A DNA stretch of 15,106 nt from Candidatus Competibacteraceae bacterium (lineage in GTDB: Bacteria > Pseudomonadota > Gammaproteobacteria > Competibacterales > Competibacteraceae): the NCBI GenBank assembly GCA_012032855.1, contig JAAUQA010000024.1, positions 1 through 15,106 on the forward strand, written 5' to 3'. Every line of letters starts with the position of its first letter. The stretch's first letter is position 1. The notes under the pieces are model-generated. The model was not told the origin of the DNA, made no database searches, and saw nothing but the letters and a program-made list of their open reading frames with translations. Positions 6,009-13,561 of this stretch are shown piece by piece. Both the position numbers and the translations under genes were made by a program.

Positions 6009-8564
6009 TCATGCATCCGTCCGTTTTTGATTCAATACCTGCCTCGCGATCTGCATCACCTCATCGGGTATGAAGGGTTTTTCGATTAAGGGTCGGCCGG
6101 TGCGATGTAAAAATTCTCTCGCCGCTACGCCTAATGTATCTCCCGTAACAAATATTACCCGTTCCAGCAAATGCGGGTGGGACTGTTGCAGTTGCTCAAA
6201 CAGGCCGGGACCATCCAAGTCGGGCATTTTTAAATCGCTGAGTATCAAATCGTAATCGCGCCCATGAATCTTCCGCAACGCGGCATTGCCGCTAGCGGCG
6301 ACATCAATGCGATGACCGTCACGGGCCAAGATCTCGCCGAGTAATTCGGCAATATCCACCTCATCATCAACGACTAACACGGCATGTGGTCGTGCCTCGT
6401 CGACTACGTCAACCGAGTCCGCCGAGATAGGCGTATTGTCTTTCAGAACCGGCAGGGTAATGACAAAGGAGGCGCCGCCTTCCGCTGGGTTTTCCAGGGA
6501 CAGCTTGCCGCCGTGTGACGCTATGACACTGTAACTAAAAGACAAACCGATGCCGGTACCCACACCGACCGGTTTAGTGGTGTAAAACGGCTCAAAAATG
6601 CGGGATTGCATTTCAACAGGTACCCCCAAGCCGTTGTCGGTGATCTCGACACGCACCATCCCGCTACACTGTTGCCAAAGAGAAGAAATGGATAGACGAC
6701 GGGGAGGTGACACTTCAGCTAAGGCCTGTTGAGCATTGACGACCAAATTGGTGAATACCTGGGTCAATTGATCGGCGTCGGCCGATAATTCCGGCAAATC
6801 GGCATCAAGTACCTGTACCACTTGGATATCAGCGGTGCGTAGGCTATACGCCATCAGTTCAACCGCCGCATTGATCACATCGTTCAATTGCACCCGGGTG
6901 CGTTCCGGGGGCTGCTGACGGGCGATGGCCAAAAACGTTTTGACGATCCGCGAACAGCGTTCGGCAGCTTGGCGGATTTTTTGTGCCCTGTCTTTGGTTT
7001 TGGCCTCGGCGCTGCTCTCTTCCAGCATGATCGTCCGTCCTACCACAACCGACAGCGGATTGTTGAGTTCATGAGCGACACCGGCCAGCAACGAACCCAG
7101 CGCATTGAGTTTTTCGCTCTGATGCAAGGCTTCGCGTTGACGGATGATTTCTTGCTCGGCGCGGTTGCGTTCCTCCAACTCCTCCGCCAATTGCTGGTTG
7201 AGTCGGGACAGTTCGATATTACGCTCGTTGAGGACGGTTTCCCGCGCCTCGATTTCGCGGGACATCGCGTTAAACGAGTGCCCCAGCCGGCCGATCTCGT
7301 CCGGTCTATGTTCGTCCAGCCGGGTATTGAAATCCCCAGTGCTTACCCGATTAGCCGCTTTCATCAAGTTAGACAGGGGCCGGGAAATTTGCTCTCTAAG
7401 CACCACAAACGACATGATGATTTCTAACCATAGCGCAATGGCCCCCAGCAGTAAGATTAGACGCGCGGTTTTGAAGGCTTGTTTGGCAATGATCGCCTTG
7501 GGAAAAACAGTGACTAAGAACCAACCTGGCCCTTGTAGTTGGGCGACGGCGAGATACTCCTCATCCTGCTCATTGTCGACGATGGTGGCCTCGGTAGGCC
7601 ACTGTTTAACCAGATTGAAAATACGCAGCAACTGTTCATCGCCAGCCTTGGATACCGATAAGCTGCCGCTGCTGGCCTGGATGGCATCCATATACCGGGG
7701 ATGCGCAAGCACCCGACCGTCCTCGTGAAACAGAATGTTATAAGTGCCTTCCAAACGGTTGTTAATGGTGCGATCGATCAGTTGGCTCAGCAACATGTCG
7801 TGGCCTACCGAAGCAACATAACGCCGATCAATATTAATGGGTTCGGCGCCGGATACCATCCAATCATTAACGGCGTAATCGAAATACAGATCCGACCAAA
7901 TCGCTGCGCGCTCCCCGGAATTGTCGTCAAGAACCAAAACCGGATCATCTGAGGAATTATGCAGGGTCAGTTTGGCGTAGACCTCCCAGGAATTGGCGCG
8001 TAAGCCCCAAGGTTCGCCCGGCCAGAACATCAACACGGCATTTTCAAGGGTGGTGATGTACAGGTTTACGAAGCGGTTTTGCCAAGCCGGGCCGTATTGG
8101 GCCAGCATGTCGAAAGCGGTCACCAATTGCCGCCTCTGCGCGGCATCAATAGCGGCGTATTTGCCGATGATGCCGGTCACACTGTGCTGCTCAAACAAGT
8201 CTTCCTGCAAACGCAAACTGCCATCCGGGTATTTGACAAACAGGTCGTCGAAGCGAGTTTGCGGATCAGATTCGCCGAGTTCGACAAGGCGGCGTGCATA
8301 CTCTTCCTTAAACGTCAGCAAATTATCCCGCGCCCATAAAAAGAGATTGCTTTCCCGCATACCACGCTGTTCGATGTAATTGCGCAACTGCTCCAGCGCC
8401 TGAACTTGTAGGCTGTTACTGACATGGAAGTAACTGATGACGGTGGCAACCGCAACCACAATGGCAATGCGTACCGCCATCTGGATCAGCGTTTGCCGCA
8501 TCAGGGAACGCCTTGGCGGGCTGGGGGATGCGGCGTTATCCGACAACTTAGCCAATTTTGTCAC
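6009..8564 (-). CDS. Cache-type hybrid sensor histidine kinase with C-terminal receiver
   Basis: This 851-residue inner-membrane hybrid kinase has a clear domain order. TM1 lies near 28-47, then a large periplasmic sensor (about 48-360) ending in ILFHEDGRVLAHPRYMD, a Cache-domain hallmark. TM2 follows near 366-390, then HAMP (about 390-442) and a coiled coil (442-485). HisKA carries the phospho-accepting His498 in VAHELNNPLS. The HATPase has N (VNAQQAL), G1 (DNGLGVP) and G2 (GTGIGLSFS) motifs. The receiver (about 730-845) has VDDE, phospho-acceptor Asp777 in LILSDLKMPDLDG, and Lys in IEKPF. There is no output domain, so a separate phosphotransfer protein or regulator, not in this window, is expected. 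The start is GTG at 8564 with no upstream ATG and no clear ribosome site. ATG codon 22 (8501) with AGG nine bases before it is an alternative. The gene is divergent from the efflux genes, which is compatible with, but not evidence for, sensing related stress. Confidence 0.94.
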   Translation of the reverse strand: MTKLAKLSDNAASPSPPRRSLMRQTLIQMAVRIAIVVAVATVISYFHVSNSLQVQALEQLRNYIEQRGMRESNLFLWARDNLLTFKEEYARRLVELGESDPQTRFDDLFVKYPDGSLRLQEDLFEQHSVTGIIGKYAAIDAAQRRQLVTAFDMLAQYGPAWQNRFVNLYITTLENAVLMFWPGEPWGLRANSWEVYAKLTLHNSSDDPVLVLDDNSGERAAIWSDLYFDYAVNDWMVSGAEPINIDRRYVASVGHDMLLSQLIDRTINNRLEGTYNILFHEDGRVLAHPRYMDAIQASSGSLSVSKAGDEQLLRIFNLVKQWPTEATIVDNEQDEEYLAVAQLQGPGWFLVTVFPKAIIAKQAFKTARLILLLGAIALWLEIIMSFVVLREQISRPLSNLMKAANRVSTGDFNTRLDEHRPDEIGRLGHSFNAMSREIEARETVLNERNIELSRLNQQLAEELEERNRAEQEIIRQREALHQSEKLNALGSLLAGVAHELNNPLSVVVGRTIMLEESSAEAKTKDRAQKIRQAAERCSRIVKTFLAIARQQPPERTRVQLNDVINAAVELMAYSLRTADIQVVQVLDADLPELSADADQLTQVFTNLVVNAQQALAEVSPPRRLSISSLWQQCSGMVRVEITDNGLGVPVEMQSRIFEPFYTTKPVGVGTGIGLSFSYSVIASHGGKLSLENPAEGGASFVITLPVLKDNTPISADSVDVVDEARPHAVLVVDDEVDIAELLGEILARDGHRIDVAASGNAALRKIHGRDYDLILSDLKMPDLDGPGLFEQLQQSHPHLLERVIFVTGDTLGVAAREFLHRTGRPLIEKPFIPDEVMQIARQVLNQKRTDA

Positions 8565-8575
8565 GATAGAATAGG

Positions 8576-8604
8576 ATGATATTCAAAGCATAAAGCATGG
8601 TCAT
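8576..8604 (-). promoter_or_regulatory. Candidate sigma70 promoter of the sensor kinase gene
   Basis: On the minus strand, ATGACC (8604-8599) and TATCAT (8581-8576) are separated by exactly 17 bases and match the -35 and -10 consensus at four and five of six positions. Transcription would start near 8568, only a few bases before GTG 8564. That would make the message nearly leaderless, or favour initiation at ATG codon 22 (8501). Confidence 0.4.
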
Positions 8605-8715
8605 GAGTGATAAATGAACAAACAAAAGATCACGCTATCCTAACTCGATTTCAGTGTTTCCGAGATCGAATACCAATCATTTTAGAAAAGCGCTTAACCA
8701 TAGGTTGCATAAGTA

Positions 8716-10074
8716 ATGGCAGAACGGCTGAAAAAAGGGTTGATCCTATTGCCCATCCTGTTAGGCGTGGGTTTGTTCGTCTGGTTGGTCAGACATACCA
8801 CGCAACCGCAACAAGCTCCGATCACTGAACAAGCCCGCCCCGTCCGTACTATCACAGTACCGGCGACCACGGTCATTCCGCACGCACTCGGCTATGGCAA
8901 CGTGGAACCCGGTACAACCTGGGAAGCGGTGGCTGAAGTCAGCGGCAAAATTATCACACTGAATCGGCAGCTTAAGCGCGGTGCACTGCTTGGCGTTGGC
9001 GAGGAGTTGCTGCGCATCGACCCGACCGATTTCGAATTGGCAGCGGCGCAAATCCAGGCTGACATCCAAGCCCTGCAAGCGCAACTGGCTGAGCTAGCCG
9101 TCAGGGAAACCAATACTCGCGCCTCCCTGGCTATCGAGAAAGAAGCGTTAACGTTAAGCGAAAAAGAGTTAACACGGATGCGCCAATTGGCTGATAAAGG
9201 CACTGTGACTCGTTCCGCTCTGGATCAAGAGGAACGCAACACACTTGCACAACGCCAGACGCTGCAATCACTGCAAAATACCCTGAATTTGATTCCCGCC
9301 GAGCGTCGCCTGCTGGAAGCCCAGTTGGCCCGTTCTCAGAGCCAACTGCAAAGCGCCGAACGAGACCTGCAACGTACCACGATCACCGTTCCTTTCACCG
9401 GCCGGGTCGCTGAAGTCAAAATCGAAGAATCTGAATTTGTCCGCCAGGGCGATGTGCTCGCGGTGATCGACGACATCGCCGTGGCCGAGGTTGCCGCTCA
9501 GCTCCCTACGGGACGAATGAGCGCCTTGATCCGTTCTGAACAGATTCTTTCCCTAACCCCCCAAGTGGACAAGGCACTGCGTGAGACACTCGGCTTGTCT
9601 GCGCGAGTGTGGCTGCGCAACGAACCGATGCAGGTCATGTGGGAAGGCCGTGTGGCCCGTTTCAGCGATACTATCGATACCCAGACCCGTACCGTCGGGG
9701 TGATCGTGGAAGTGGACGATCCTTATAAAGATCTGCAACCCGGTGTGCGCCCACCGCTGCTCAAAGGGATGTTTGTGGAAGTGGAATTACGTGGTCGGCC
9801 GCGTCCCGACCAATTAGTGATTCCCCGCTCCGCTCTGCATAACGACACTGTCTATCTCATCAACGCCGAGAATCGGTTGGCGCTGCGACCGGTGACAGTA
9901 CAGCTGACCCAGCCGGAATTCGTGGTCATCGGGAGGGGATTGGAAGCCGATGATCAGGTGGTGATTTCCGATCTGGTCCCGGCTATCGAAGGCATGTTGT
10001 TGCAGCCGGTGCCGGATGAAGAGGCGCTGGCGTTATTGCTGCGCGAAGCTGCCGGTGAGGAGATTCCCAAGTGA
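8716..10074 (+). CDS. RND efflux periplasmic adaptor (membrane fusion protein, HlyD/AcrA-type)
   Basis: This 452-residue adaptor bridges an inner-membrane RND pump and an outer-membrane channel. An N-terminal anchor helix (GLILLPILLGVGLFVWLV, about residues 8-26) lacks a lipobox, so it is anchored by the helix. The lipoyl/barrel-sandwich half-motifs are EAVAEVSGKIITLNRQLKRG and TVPFTGRVAEVKIEESEFVR. Between them is a long Gln/Ala/Leu-rich coiled-coil hairpin (about residues 110-215). The beta-barrel and membrane-proximal domains follow (RPDQLVIPRSAL, ENRLALRPVTV, GLEADDQVVISDL). The ATG at 8716 is preceded by TAAG without a strong ribosome site. The stop TGA overlaps the permease GTG by four bases, indicating translational coupling. 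No outer-membrane factor gene is in the window, so a TolC-like protein encoded elsewhere is presumably used. The substrate cannot be deduced. Confidence 0.94.
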   Translation: MAERLKKGLILLPILLGVGLFVWLVRHTTQPQQAPITEQARPVRTITVPATTVIPHALGYGNVEPGTTWEAVAEVSGKIITLNRQLKRGALLGVGEELLRIDPTDFELAAAQIQADIQALQAQLAELAVRETNTRASLAIEKEALTLSEKELTRMRQLADKGTVTRSALDQEERNTLAQRQTLQSLQNTLNLIPAERRLLEAQLARSQSQLQSAERDLQRTTITVPFTGRVAEVKIEESEFVRQGDVLAVIDDIAVAEVAAQLPTGRMSALIRSEQILSLTPQVDKALRETLGLSARVWLRNEPMQVMWEGRVARFSDTIDTQTRTVGVIVEVDDPYKDLQPGVRPPLLKGMFVEVELRGRPRPDQLVIPRSALHNDTVYLINAENRLALRPVTVQLTQPEFVVIGRGLEADDQVVISDLVPAIEGMLLQPVPDEEALALLLREAAGEEIPK

Positions 10075-12491
10075 TCGCCTATTTTGCCGCCCATCCCACC
10101 GCCGCCAATCTGTTGATGCTGTTCTTGCTGATACTCGGCATCGTGACCCTGCCCACCCTCAAACGAGAAACCTTTCCCGACTTCGCAGCCCAGGAAGTGG
10201 AAGTGCGAGTGCCGTATCCGGGAGCCAGCGCGCTGGATGTGGAAGAAGCGATATGCCAGCGACTGGAAGATGCCGTCGATGCCATCAACGATGTAGAAGA
10301 AGTGCGTTGTAATGCTCAGGAAGGGGCGGGTGTAGCCGTCGTCAAAATGACCGAAAGTGGCGATGTCGCGCGCTTCCTTGATGACGTGAAGACCGAAGTG
10401 GAAGCCATCAATAACTTTCCGGAGCAGACCGAACAACCTATCGTTAAACAGTTGGGGCGTACCGACCAAGTGGTCTCCATCGCAGTGACCGGGCCGATGG
10501 CGGAAAACGATTTGAAAGCCTACGCTGAGGATTTGAAACGCCGGTTACAACAATTACCAGCAGTGTCCCAGGTGACCATCAAAGGATTCTCGGAACGCCA
10601 GCTGCGCATTGCCGTACCCGCTCAGGCATTGCGCCAATACGGGCTGAGCCCCAACGATATTGCCGACACCATCGCCCGCCAAAGCATCGATTTGCCGGCG
10701 GGCAGTCTCAAAACGCGGGATCGTGAATTACTAATCCGGTTTACCGATCAACGCCGTTCCCCGGCGGAGTTGGCCAGCCTCGTGGTGGTCAGCGGCCAAA
10801 GCGGCGCGGAAGTGCGGCTGGGCGATATCGCTACCATTACCGACCGATTTGAGTTGGATGAGGAAAAGAGTTTATTCAACGGTCGCCGGGCGGCGCTATT
10901 GCAAATCACCAAAACCAAGGCCGAGGACACCCTCACGGTCATGGACAGCGTTCAAGCTTTTCTGGATCAGGAACGGCAACGGGCTACGCCGGGGGTGGAG
11001 TTTGCGCTCACCCAAAACCTATCGTCCATCGTCCGCGACCGATTGCAACTGTTGACCAAGAACGGAATACAGGGCTTGCTTCTGGTGTTTCTGGTGATGT
11101 GGCTGTTCTTCCGGCTGCGCTTTGCCTTTTGGGTTGCGATGGGCTTGCCGGTGTCGTTTCTGGGCGGATTGTTCTTCATGTCCGTATTCGGCTACTCGAT
11201 CAATATGCTGACCATGGTGGCTTTGTTGATCGCGCTCGGGTTGTTGATGGATGACGCCATTGTGATTTCCGAGAACATCGCCACCCATCTGCGCAAAGGT
11301 AAAACCGCGCTGGCAGCCGCAGTTGACGGTACCCGACAGGTCGCACCGGGCGTCCTGGCCTCCTTTCTCACCACCGTTGCGGTGTTCGGACCGCTGGCGT
11401 TTCTGGAGGGAGACATCGGCAAGGTGTTGCGGGTGATTCCCGTGGTGCTGATTCTGGTGCTGACGGTGAGTTATGTGGAGGCTTTTCTGATTCTTCCCCA
11501 TCATTTGCTGCATTCCTTACAACATGCCCATTCGCAAGGCACCAGCCGTTTTCGGCAGCGCTTTGAACAAGGACTGGAGGTCGTTCGCCAACGTGCTCTC
11601 GGGGCGACCGTGGATTGGGTTATTCAGTGGCGGTATCTATTCGTCGGCCTGGTTATCGCGCTGTTCATCGTCTCCATCGGCATGATTGCCAGCGGCCAAC
11701 TCAAATTTCGCGCCTTTCCGGACATTGAAGGAGATACCATCGAAGCACGTATTTTGCTCCCGCAGGGCACGCCGTTGTGGCGTACCGAACGGGTGGTGGA
11801 ACGGGTGGTCAACGCGCTCCAGCGGGTAGACGATGAGTTCTCGCCATCCCAACCCGAGGAACAACGGCTGGTGCAAAGCATCAACATCCGGTTTAACCAG
11901 AACCAGGACGCTAACGAAACGGGGCCGCATGTGGCGACCGTGACGGCCGATCTACTCAACGCCGAAGTGCGCACCGGCCAGTTGGACGATGTGCTGAACC
12001 GTTGGCGCGAGGAAACCGGCGCTGTGCCCGACGTGATCAGCCTCAATTACAAGGAACCGCAGATCGGTCCGGGTGGACTAGCCATTGATATCCGGCTGAG
12101 CGGTCCCAATCTGGATGATCTCAAAGCGGCGTCTTTGGAGCTGCAGAACTGGCTGGGTCGTTATCAAGGCGTGTTCGATCTCAGCGACAATTTGCGCCCC
12201 GGCAAACCTGAATTGCGGCTGCGACTCAGAGAAGGCGCGTTGGCGTTGGGGCTGGATGCCTCGACGATCGCCCAACAATTGCGCGCGGCGTTTTTCGGCA
12301 CTACGGCTAAGGAAATTCAGGTGGGTGTCGAGTCTTACGAAGTGGACGTGCGGTTGCGGGAGTTGGACCAAAATAGCTTGATAGATTTAGAAGACTTTCG
12401 GGTAACAACTGCCAGTGGGCGCGCAAGTTCCTTTAGGGGCAGTCACCACGTTGGAACTGGAGCGGGGGTTCGCCCGTATCCAACGGATTGA
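10071..12491 (+). CDS. RND efflux permease, N-terminal part (frame broken near 12417)
   Basis: This is the inner-membrane proton-driven pump of the adaptor encoded just upstream. The start GTG sits in GTGA overlapping the adaptor stop. TM1 (ANLLMLFLLILGIVTLP) is followed by the periplasmic porter domain (FPDFAAQEVEVRVPYPGASA, then DVEEAICQRLEDA). TM2-TM6 include FRLRFAFWVAMGLPVSFLGG and the proton-relay motif LGLLMDDAIVISENI, with Asp394 and Asp395 equivalent to the paired Asp of AcrB TM4. TM7 is LFVGLVIALFIVSIGMIASG. The second porter domain is read to about residue 783, after which the frame degenerates (GRASSFRGSH...) and stops at 12491. The missing continuation lies in the +1 frame from 12421. 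Joining both parts gives about 1042 residues, the normal RND length. One extra base in GGGC (12417-12420) explains the break. It may be a sequencing error or a recent inactivating mutation. Confidence 0.92.
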   Translation: MIAYFAAHPTAANLLMLFLLILGIVTLPTLKRETFPDFAAQEVEVRVPYPGASALDVEEAICQRLEDAVDAINDVEEVRCNAQEGAGVAVVKMTESGDVARFLDDVKTEVEAINNFPEQTEQPIVKQLGRTDQVVSIAVTGPMAENDLKAYAEDLKRRLQQLPAVSQVTIKGFSERQLRIAVPAQALRQYGLSPNDIADTIARQSIDLPAGSLKTRDRELLIRFTDQRRSPAELASLVVVSGQSGAEVRLGDIATITDRFELDEEKSLFNGRRAALLQITKTKAEDTLTVMDSVQAFLDQERQRATPGVEFALTQNLSSIVRDRLQLLTKNGIQGLLLVFLVMWLFFRLRFAFWVAMGLPVSFLGGLFFMSVFGYSINMLTMVALLIALGLLMDDAIVISENIATHLRKGKTALAAAVDGTRQVAPGVLASFLTTVAVFGPLAFLEGDIGKVLRVIPVVLILVLTVSYVEAFLILPHHLLHSLQHAHSQGTSRFRQRFEQGLEVVRQRALGATVDWVIQWRYLFVGLVIALFIVSIGMIASGQLKFRAFPDIEGDTIEARILLPQGTPLWRTERVVERVVNALQRVDDEFSPSQPEEQRLVQSINIRFNQNQDANETGPHVATVTADLLNAEVRTGQLDDVLNRWREETGAVPDVISLNYKEPQIGPGGLAIDIRLSGPNLDDLKAASLELQNWLGRYQGVFDLSDNLRPGKPELRLRLREGALALGLDASTIAQQLRAAFFGTTAKEIQVGVESYEVDVRLRELDQNSLIDLEDFRVTTASGRASSFRGSHHVGTGAGVRPYPTD

Positions 12492-13200
12492 CGGTTTGCG
12501 CACCGTCACTGTGCAAGGAGATGTGGACAGCCGGTTTGCGAATGCTTCCGAGATTGTCGCCGCTACTCGCGCTCAGTTACTACCTGACTTGATGCAGCGT
12601 TATCCGTCAGTGAGCGTGGGCCTAGAAGGTCAAAGTAAGGAAAGCGCCACCACCGGTTCGTCGCTGCTGCGTGGTTTTCTAGTCGGCTTGACGGGGATTT
12701 TTATTCTGCTGAGCTTTCTGTTTCGCAGTTATATTGAACCTATAGTGGTGATGGTTGCCATTCCGCTGTCGTTAATCGGGGTAATTTGGGGCCATCTGGC
12801 GATGGGGTTGGAAGTGTCCATGCCCAGCATGATGGGTTTTGTATCGCTGGCCGGTATTGTGGTGAATGATTCGATTCTGCTGGTGGAATTTCTGAAGTTG
12901 CGTGCCCGCGAAGGACATTCGGTACCGGAGGCTGCTAAGCTCGCTACCCGCGAGCGGTTCCGGGCCGTACTGCTGACCTCGCTAACCACGATAGCCGGGC
13001 TGATTCCGCTGCTTTCGGAGCGTAGTCTACAGGCTCAGGTGCTTATCCCGTTGGCGACAAGTATCGTGTTTGGATTACTGGCTTCGACGGTGTTGGTGTT
13101 GTTGGTGGTTCCGGCGTTGTTTAGTATTTTGGCTGATTGGGGTTGGACGTCGTTGGATAAGGAGAAAATTCAACCTTCAGGTCTTGTGAGTGAGAGTTAG
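12415..13200 (+). CDS. RND efflux permease, C-terminal part (out-of-frame continuation)
   Basis: This is the remaining quarter of the pump. Sequence from base 12421 (AQVPLGAVTTLELERGFARI) continues the porter domain exactly where the upstream frame is lost. It is followed by five transmembrane helices corresponding to TM8-TM12: GFLVGLTGIFILLSFLF, IVVMVAIPLSLIGVIWGHLA, MMGFVSLAGIVVNDSILLVE, AVLLTSLTTIAGLIPLL, and the final FGLLASTVLVLLVVPALF. The frame is open back to GTG 12415, but no ribosome site precedes that codon and a free-standing fragment beginning inside a porter subdomain would not fold as a pump. Independent translation is therefore unlikely. Stop TAG is at 13198-13200. Confidence 0.9.
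   Translation: MGAQVPLGAVTTLELERGFARIQRIDGLRTVTVQGDVDSRFANASEIVAATRAQLLPDLMQRYPSVSVGLEGQSKESATTGSSLLRGFLVGLTGIFILLSFLFRSYIEPIVVMVAIPLSLIGVIWGHLAMGLEVSMPSMMGFVSLAGIVVNDSILLVEFLKLRAREGHSVPEAAKLATRERFRAVLLTSLTTIAGLIPLLSERSLQAQVLIPLATSIVFGLLASTVLVLLVVPALFSILADWGWTSLDKEKIQPSGLVSES
12417..12420 (+). other. Single-base insertion (or +1 shift) in RND permease gene
   Basis: The family-like reading is ...ASG-AQVPLG..., which needs only GGC or GGG between AGT (12414-12416) and GCG (12421), but four bases (GGGC) are present. One surplus G is the simplest explanation. Everything upstream is in one frame and everything downstream in the +1 frame. Confidence 0.85.
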
Positions 13201-13256
13201 GTTCGAGGTTTTGCGGCATGTGCGTTCTGCAACAGGGGCCTTTGGGGATTTATAAC

Positions 13257-13296
13257 GATTCGCTAACACAAGGCTATGTGCGATGTGTAGCGAGTC
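13257..13296 (+). repeat. Long imperfect hairpin after the RND operon
   Basis: GATTCGCTAACAC (13257-13269) pairs with GTGTAGCGAGTC (13285-13296): twelve pairs with one bulged A and one G-T pair, around a 15-base loop. It lies 57 bp past the permease stop. It lacks a T tract, so it may be a 3'-end stabilising structure rather than an intrinsic terminator. Confidence 0.5.
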
Positions 13297-13438
13297 GGTC
13301 GTATTCGACGCTTCATCGACTAGTAACCACAGACATCTCAAGCCAACTAGGCCGGAAGCACGGCGGTCGATGAATTGTGCTATCCAGATGGTGCTCGCGC
13401 CCTATCTGCTGTTCACAAACTTTCGAGCAAACGGAGAC

Positions 13439-13486
13439 ATGAAAATCCTTCTGCTCGGGAAGATGCGGGCTGGGAACAAAGAGTAG
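13439..13486 (+). CDS. Possible 15-residue leader peptide or gene relic upstream of eptA
   Basis: ATG 13439 to TAG 13486 encodes MKILLLGKMRAGNKE. GGAG precedes the ATG by only two bases, so initiation would be poor. Its 3' half contains the left arm of the inverted repeat at 13463-13503, and its stop falls in the loop, as in leader peptides that control attenuators. Alternatively, MKILLLGK followed by CGGG and TGGGAAC is reminiscent of the start of RfbD (dTDP-4-dehydrorhamnose reductase), and the segment could be a decayed fragment. Both readings are speculative. Confidence 0.25.
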   Translation: MKILLLGKMRAGNKE

Positions 13487-13503
13487 GTGAGAGTAGCCCG
13501 CAT
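13463..13503 (+). repeat. Perfect 9-bp inverted repeat, 23-base loop
   Basis: ATGCGGGCT (13463-13471) and AGCCCGCAT (13495-13503) are exact reverse complements. The right arm core GCCCGC can alternatively pair with GCGGGC at 13518-13523 of the next hairpin, which gives mutually exclusive folds. It sits about 60-100 bases before the eptA ATG. Confidence 0.6.
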
Positions 13504-13517
13504 AACACTTCTCTCCA

Positions 13518-13539
13518 GCGGGCGACGCTGCGTGCCCGC
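13518..13539 (+). repeat. GC-rich hairpin just upstream of eptA
   Basis: GCGGGC (13518-13523), a bulged G, ACG, a CTG triloop, CGT and GCCCGC (13534-13539) form a nine-pair stem ending 22 bases before the eptA ATG. No T run follows, so it is not a classic terminator. It could affect eptA message stability or translation. Confidence 0.55.
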
Positions 13540-13561
13540 GTCAACAGACCTCAAACTTTGT

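Larger units (their letters stand above)
13201..13561 (+). other. 361-bp non-coding region with several inverted repeats
   Basis: No recognisable full gene lies between the RND permease and the EptA gene. Short frames covering 13283-13486 and 13375-13575 have no family-like content that I recognise. What can be seen is a bulged hairpin at 13257-13296, a 15-codon mini-ORF at 13439-13486, a perfect 9-bp inverted repeat at 13463-13503 and a GC-rich hairpin at 13518-13539. No T tract follows any hairpin. Confidence 0.7.

Noticed and set aside
6888..7427. Long antisense open frame of 179 codons opposite the sensor kinase
   Set aside because: The kinase strand has clear conserved motifs throughout this stretch. 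The antisense product has no recognisable domain or start signals and is a by-product of codon bias.
7144..7728. Second long antisense open frame of 194 codons opposite the sensor kinase
   Set aside because: It overlaps the kinase TM2-HAMP coding region, lacks a ribosome site, and its product is low-complexity Ser/Arg-rich without a family signature.
12415..13200. Separate small membrane protein gene
   Set aside because: It starts mid-domain without a ribosome site and matches the missing C-terminal quarter of the upstream RND permease.
13257..13296. Intrinsic terminator of the RND operon
   Set aside because: The stem is good but is followed by GGTCGTATTC rather than a T tract, so it is listed only as a hairpin.
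13498..13561. Integron attC-like recombination site
   Set aside because: CATAACAC followed by CCAGCGGGCGACG vaguely resembles attC, but no complementary GTTRRRY core lies on the other side and there are no cassettes or integrase.
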